From: an uncultured Myxococcales bacterium | GTDB taxonomy: Bacteria > Myxococcota_A > UBA9042 > DTJE01 | Length of the DNA stretch: 64,000 nt | Direction of reading: 5' to 3' | Assembly: GCA_903936705.1 (NCBI GenBank) | Contig: CAIZWN010000015.1 | Span: 1-64,000, forward strand | Shown here: positions 60,026 through 64,000 of the stretch, one piece after another | Numbering within the stretch: position 1 is the first letter of the stretch | Layout of the letters: every line of letters begins with the position of its first letter | Translations under genes and position numbers: made by a program | The notes under the pieces: generated by a model | Databases searched by the model: none | Told to the model about the DNA's origin: nothing | Seen by the model: only the letters and a program-made list of their open reading frames with translations

Positions 60026-60676
60026 TCAGGACGACGCCGGAACGACGTAGAACAGCACCGCGAAGAAATGGCAGGCGGATCCGCCCAGGACAAAGACGTG
60101 CCAGACGGCATGGCTGAACCTGAAACGCTTGCGGTAGTAGAAGAAGACCCCGGCGGTATAGACGAGTCCCCCGGCCACCATCCAGGCGACGCCGCCCGGG
60201 TCCAGCGCGGACAGCAGCGGCGGGAATGCCGCAACAACGATCCAGCCCATGGCCACGTAAAGCCCGGTCATCAACCCGCGCATTCGGCCGGGGAAAACAG
60301 CCTGCACCGTGATGCCGGCAAGGGCTAGCCCCCAGACCAGCCCGAAAATGGTCCAGCCCCACGGCCCCCGCAAAGTGACCAGGGCGATCGGCGTGTATGT
60401 CCCCGCGATCAGCACATAGATGGCTGCGTGGTCCAGGATCTTGAAGACCCGCTTTACCCCCGGCCACGGAAAGGCGTGGTAAAGGGTCGATGCCAGATAC
60501 TGCAGCACCAGGCTGGTGCCGAAAATCGCCGTCGAAACAACGTGCCAGGCATCCCCACGCAGGACCGAGAATGTCACCAGAACGACCAGGCCGGCCACAG
60601 CCAACAAGGTGCCCAACCCGTGAAGCAAGGCGTTTGCAAGCTCCTCTCCCCTGGACTCGATGAGTTCCCTGGTCAC
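60026..60676 (-). CDS. Hemolysin III / PAQR family membrane protein
   Basis: 216 residues from GTG 60676 with GGGAG upstream; an earlier ATG at 60709 is also in frame. Seven hydrophobic segments and family motifs: ELANALLHGLGTLLAV, FGTSLVLQYLASTLYHAFPW, KILDHAAIYVLIAGTYTP, and C-terminal HVFVLGGSACHFFAVLFY. Conserved Ser/His/Asp residues of the PAQR metal site (S in YLASTLYH, D in LDHAAIY, H in WHVF and CHFF) are present. Members are membrane hydrolase-type or channel-like proteins; function in bacteria is not settled. Single-gene unit. Confidence 0.94.
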   Translation of the reverse strand: MTRELIESRGEELANALLHGLGTLLAVAGLVVLVTFSVLRGDAWHVVSTAIFGTSLVLQYLASTLYHAFPWPGVKRVFKILDHAAIYVLIAGTYTPIALVTLRGPWGWTIFGLVWGLALAGITVQAVFPGRMRGLMTGLYVAMGWIVVAAFPPLLSALDPGGVAWMVAGGLVYTAGVFFYYRKRFRFSHAVWHVFVLGGSACHFFAVLFYVVPASS

Positions 60677-60748
60677 GATGGCTCCCTGAATTCGAGTTCC
60701 TTCCGGCAAACCGGCGACACGGCGCCGGTCGCTATTGCCGCATCATTC

Positions 60749-62686
60749 CTAGAAGCAACGGGCTTTCCCTGATTGCGCTACGTAGGCATCAATGGCGGCA
60801 GAGTCGTTGGTCACGGGCACGTCGGCGAACAGCTTCAACATCTCGCCCGATGCGGCCTGGAAGGACTCGCCGCCGCACAGGTGCACCTTCGGGGTGCGGG
60901 CAGCGTCAGGTACCGCCACGACGCATCCGGTCGTGGGCGCCACGCCCTTGGGGTCGATCTGCAATTCCACAACAGCAAGGGTCAGCGCCCCAGGCCCGGG
61001 CTGGATCGGCCCGTCCTTCCCGGCCAGCACGACCGCGTCCAGGCCAAGAACCACCTGGCGTCGGTCCACCCCTGTCGTGACTGAAGGCGCGTTGGACGTG
61101 ACCTCGACACGCGGCGTGCCGGCGGCATCGACAAGCTTGGCCGACGTCCCGAAACCGTACAGCGGGGTGTTGTTGCCGCCGATGACCCCCACCAGGTTCA
61201 CGATCGAGTCGCCGCCGTCGATGGCACCGCGGAACCGGATCGCAACGTGATCCCCGGTCGCGTCGAAGAAGCCGTCGGGCAGAAGACACGCCGGGTAGAC
61301 CGGCGCCTCGGGGAGGACGTCCATCTGCTTGATCATCATCGCCTGGAAGGGCCAGGACTGCTCGGGCAGGGTATTGTGCATATGCGACAAGGTGATGTCC
61401 TTGTCCGGGAAGTAGATGGTGTTGGCCTCGTAACCGAAGTTCATCCCGCCGTGACCCCATTCGCGACCGTATGGCGGTGTGTCCCCGGTAGACAGGCCCA
61501 GACCGTACTCGACCTGAGAACCCAGCAGCAGGCAGGAATGGGTCGTCTGCATTGTCAGCACCGATGCCGGGGAGATCAGACGGCCGCGCATCATCTCACG
61601 AAGGAACGACGAAGCCTCCAGCGGGGTCGTCACCAGAGCCCCGGCAGTCCACGAGAACATCGGCGGGAACGTGTAGGTGGCATCCATGTACAGGTCGTGC
61701 AGGAACCATTCGGCCGGAATCATCCCGATGGTGTCCGCGCCCAGACCGAACTGCTGCCCGACGATTCCGACGTCGACATAACCGTGCGCCAAGCCTGGGT
61801 TGTCGACCCCGGTGACGTCAAGGTAGGTGTTTTTCAGGCCCAGGCGATCAAAGAAGCGTTCCTTCAACTGGACTTCTGGCGCCATGCCACCGGCACGCTG
61901 CGCGATCATCCCGACAACCACGTAGTTGGTGTTGCTGTACTCGCAGCCCACCCCTGGCACGAACGTCAGCGGCTTGTCCTTCACGTACGACAGCAGCACG
62001 TCGGGGCCGGTCAAGCTGGCGGGATCGAACACCGACGCAATCATGAACTCAGCAACCCACATGTAGTCCGGAAGGCCGCTCTGCATCCCCAGCAGCATGC
62101 GCGTAGTGACCGCCGACCAGTTCGGGTACTCGGGCAGGTACGTCGTCAACGGCACATCCAGATCGACCTTTCCCTCCTCGACCAGGAGCATGATCAGCGC
62201 CGCCATGTAAGGCTTGGTGTTGCTGCCAACCCTGAAGCCGGTATCGGTGGTCATTGGGGCGTTGGTGGCCGAGTCCGCCACGCCCGAAACACCCGCCCAC
62301 GAAGCTCCATCGCCCATCCTCACCGCGATGCTGATGCCCGGGTCGCCGCTGAATGCCAGGTACTCGTCCAGCACGTTCTGCAGGGTTGCCGAAAGATTCC
62401 CTGGCAACGGCTTCGTGGCCGGGCCGTCATCGATGGTGACAGGCACATCGGCACCGGAAACGTCGTCGCCCACTGCGTCAGGCGCCGGCACGTCAACGTC
62501 TGACTGAAGCAAGTCTGCTGGAAGGATGTCTTCCGACACATCAACGAACGTATCCTTCGGAACGTCCTGGACCGAATCGCCCGGCACGTCCGTAACTACG
62601 TTATCGGCCCCGCCGCCCGTGGAAGAGCACGCCTGGACCACCATCAACGCCACTACCGCCAACCGCCACCATCGCATCGCCTTCAC
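60749..62686 (-). CDS. Lipoprotein, serine beta-lactamase/esterase-like hydrolase
   Basis: 645 residues from GTG 62686, with GGAG seven bases upstream; ATG three codons later is possible. Signal peptide WRLAVVALMVVQACSS (lipobox), an Asp/Val-rich linker (about 25-95), then a class C beta-lactamase/D-Ala-D-Ala carboxypeptidase fold. SxxK is S155-N-T-K158 in GSNTKPYMAAL, YxN is in CEYSNTNYVVV, and the HxG-type motif in WGHGGMNFGYEANT. Likely an esterase or carboxypeptidase outside the inner membrane. The extra C-terminal domain of about 170 residues (about 470-645) is of unknown type (NLVGVIGGNNTPLYG). Confidence 0.88.
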   Translation of the reverse strand: MKAMRWWRLAVVALMVVQACSSTGGGADNVVTDVPGDSVQDVPKDTFVDVSEDILPADLLQSDVDVPAPDAVGDDVSGADVPVTIDDGPATKPLPGNLSATLQNVLDEYLAFSGDPGISIAVRMGDGASWAGVSGVADSATNAPMTTDTGFRVGSNTKPYMAALIMLLVEEGKVDLDVPLTTYLPEYPNWSAVTTRMLLGMQSGLPDYMWVAEFMIASVFDPASLTGPDVLLSYVKDKPLTFVPGVGCEYSNTNYVVVGMIAQRAGGMAPEVQLKERFFDRLGLKNTYLDVTGVDNPGLAHGYVDVGIVGQQFGLGADTIGMIPAEWFLHDLYMDATYTFPPMFSWTAGALVTTPLEASSFLREMMRGRLISPASVLTMQTTHSCLLLGSQVEYGLGLSTGDTPPYGREWGHGGMNFGYEANTIYFPDKDITLSHMHNTLPEQSWPFQAMMIKQMDVLPEAPVYPACLLPDGFFDATGDHVAIRFRGAIDGGDSIVNLVGVIGGNNTPLYGFGTSAKLVDAAGTPRVEVTSNAPSVTTGVDRRQVVLGLDAVVLAGKDGPIQPGPGALTLAVVELQIDPKGVAPTTGCVVAVPDAARTPKVHLCGGESFQAASGEMLKLFADVPVTNDSAAIDAYVAQSGKARCF

Positions 62687-62907
62687 GTGGAAACTCCAGA
62701 AAAAGACCGCGGGCACCTTACCAGACGGCAGACACAGATGCCAGGACCGGGCCCGCCCTATGTACGTGGAACTTGTGTGATGACATCCGCGTTCGATCGG
62801 CTCGAATATCCGGGGACGAATCTTGATGGCAGCGTTTCCCAACTACCGCGCCCCGATCGCCCTGGCGCTGGTCCTGTCGGTTGCAGCGGAAATGATTCTG
62901 GAAATGA

Positions 62908-63840
62908 TCAAGGCACCGGCTCCATGGCCTGCGGCGGCGCGGCGACCACCTCGATCCGATCCGTACTGGTTCTTCGCGGCAGGGACAGCTTCCAGGCGTG
63001 CAGCAGGAAACCGCCATCACCCGGCTTGGGGACCGGCTTGCCGGCGACCGGCGGGCGGGTCCCTCCCGGACCGTACAGGGAATCGCCTGCCAACGGGAAA
63101 CCGGCCCACGCAAGATGCACGCGGATCTGCTGGCTTCGGCCGGTGGCGATGATCACCTGGACCAGCGATTGGTCGGAAGCCGGATCCCGGCGCAGCACAG
63201 CCACCTCGGAAAACGCCTGCCGACCGTCAACGGAGACCCCCGAAACGAACCCAAGTGGAGGATACGCCACCAGCCCGATAGGCAGGTCCAGTACCAGTTT
63301 GTCCGGGAGGCCCAGCCCGGCAACGATGGCCAGATAGGTTTTGTGAACCTGCCGCGCGGCAAAGGCGGCGCACAGGTGGCGGGCTGCGACCGCCGAGCGG
63401 GCGAACGCCACGGCACCCGATGTTCCAGTGTCCAGGCGATGAACGGATCTGATCTCGGGACCGAATCTGGATCGTGCAAGTGTCAGCAGGGTACGATCCT
63501 GACAGCCCGAACCCGGATTCACCGGCAGGCCCGCCGGTTTGTGAAAGACGACCACATCCGGGTCCTCGTGCAGGATCGGCGCCTCCATCGGCACGTCAGG
63601 TTCGTCCCAGGGTGGACGGCTGTATTCAAGGCGGTCACCCGTGTGAAGCATGTCCTGGCAGGCAAGCACCCGACCGTCGCGGGTCACTCGCCCCGACTCG
63701 ATGCGCAGACTCCACTGGTCGCGATCAGCCCTGACGTGGCGCCTGGCGTAGTAGTCCAGGACACAAATGCCGTCGCACCCGGACGGCACCAGATCGACGA
63801 AGGTGTATCCGGCATTCGGCAAGGGCCACGCCTCCGACAA
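62908..63840 (-). CDS. RluA-family pseudouridine synthase
   Basis: 310 residues from TTG 63840, with weak ribosome binding (AGCCGGG) but the stop of the upstream gene six bases away, so coupling is likely. The N-terminal S4-like region (about 20-75) has VLDYYARRHVRADRDQW and SGRVTRDGRV. Catalytic domain motifs: DPDVVVFHKPAGLPVNPGSG, SVHRLDTGTSGAVAFARS (catalytic Asp of HRLD), HKTYLAIV, ATGRSQQIRVHLAWAGFPLA. The enzyme isomerises uridine to pseudouridine in rRNA or tRNA; exact site is not predictable. Confidence 0.93.
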   Translation of the reverse strand: MSEAWPLPNAGYTFVDLVPSGCDGICVLDYYARRHVRADRDQWSLRIESGRVTRDGRVLACQDMLHTGDRLEYSRPPWDEPDVPMEAPILHEDPDVVVFHKPAGLPVNPGSGCQDRTLLTLARSRFGPEIRSVHRLDTGTSGAVAFARSAVAARHLCAAFAARQVHKTYLAIVAGLGLPDKLVLDLPIGLVAYPPLGFVSGVSVDGRQAFSEVAVLRRDPASDQSLVQVIIATGRSQQIRVHLAWAGFPLAGDSLYGPGGTRPPVAGKPVPKPGDGGFLLHAWKLSLPRRTSTDRIEVVAAPPQAMEPVP

Positions 63841-63845
63841 CCCGG

Positions 63846-64000
63846 CTAGATTTGTGGTACCAGAGGACCCTCGCAGCCCGGTGGGTTGGCCATGACCACG
63901 GCGCGCACGATTGCGCGCGCCAATGCCTCCCTTCCTGCGATGCCCACAGCGTGCGGCTCGGCAGCGACGCGACCGGTCGCCGCCAGGAATACCGTGTCTC
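63846..64000 (-). CDS. P1-family (DmpA/S58) peptidase, C-terminal end
   Basis: Only the last 50 codons lie in the window, ending with a TAG at 63846-63848. They read DTVFLAATGRVAAEPHAVG, then GREALARAIVRAVVMANP, matching the C-terminus of DmpA-like L-aminopeptidase/D-esterases (GDTVFALATG...ARAIVRAV). These N-terminal nucleophile hydrolases self-cleave and release N-terminal residues. The gene starts beyond the right edge and runs into the RluA-family gene six bases later. Confidence 0.7.
   Translation of the reverse strand, partial: DTVFLAATGRVAAEPHAVGIAGREALARAIVRAVVMANPPGCEGPLVPQI

Overview
The window is GC-rich, gene-dense bacterial chromosome. Many exported proteins are lipoproteins whose lipobox cysteine is followed by a long Asp/Val/Ala/Thr-rich linker. 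It also carries very large SpvB/RHS proteins, a sulfatase-modifying-type lipoprotein, many orphan radical SAM enzymes and two-component genes. This combination points to Myxococcota or a related former deltaproteobacterial lineage. That is an inference from protein style: there is no rRNA or tRNA gene in the window to prove it.

Layout. 1-7.9 kb (minus strand) is an operon of a Cys-rich lipoprotein, a 2038-residue SpvB/FG-GAP/RHS toxin-type protein and a second SpvB copy cut by the window edge. 8.1-10.2 kb holds a convergent NarL-type regulator and histidine kinase. A second lipoprotein follows, then a small membrane protein and the decayed tail of a TonB receptor. 12.6-16.5 kb is a plus-strand signalling operon: a cobalamin-binding CarH-like sensor without DNA-binding domain, a histidine kinase, an unknown helical protein and a receiver-kinase hybrid, flanked by truncated genes. 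16.5-22.1 kb carries a CcdA-thioredoxin fusion, a DUF2892 protein, an EamA transporter, and an acyl-CoA dehydrogenase / CinA-like / formylglycine-type operon. 22.3-25.9 kb encodes three unknown proteins, at least two of them exported.

25.9-28.0 kb is a two-gene unit, a lipoprotein with four tandem IAIAP-containing repeats and a radical SAM enzyme whose start overlaps its stop; this is a candidate for a new peptide or protein modification system. A MntA-HepT toxin-antitoxin pair and an IS91 transposase relic follow. 29.4-43.9 kb holds three exported hydrolase-type proteins (clan-D-like, ceramidase-like, GH31 sulfoquinovosidase-like), threonine aldolase, a CPA2 antiporter, endonuclease IV, an MFS transporter and PlsB.

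44.0-50.6 kb is the second notable locus: a fusion of an oxidoreductase-like domain to a B12-fold radical SAM enzyme, a QueC-like PP-loop enzyme, and a second radical SAM enzyme preceded by a 34-codon gene with a strong ribosome binding site. It looks like an undescribed peptide-modifying or natural-product pathway.

50.8-64 kb is mostly housekeeping or exported proteins: malic enzyme, a class V aminotransferase-like protein, DedA, soluble lytic transglycosylase, DUF2132, hemolysin III, a serine hydrolase lipoprotein, an RluA-type pseudouridine synthase and the end of a P1-family peptidase. It also has a secreted-effector-like metallopeptidase overlapping a lipoprotein gene that could encode its immunity protein.

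No CRISPR array, prophage, rRNA, tRNA, riboswitch or intact insertion sequence was recognised. Functions are assigned from motifs read by eye, so family names are stronger than substrate assignments.
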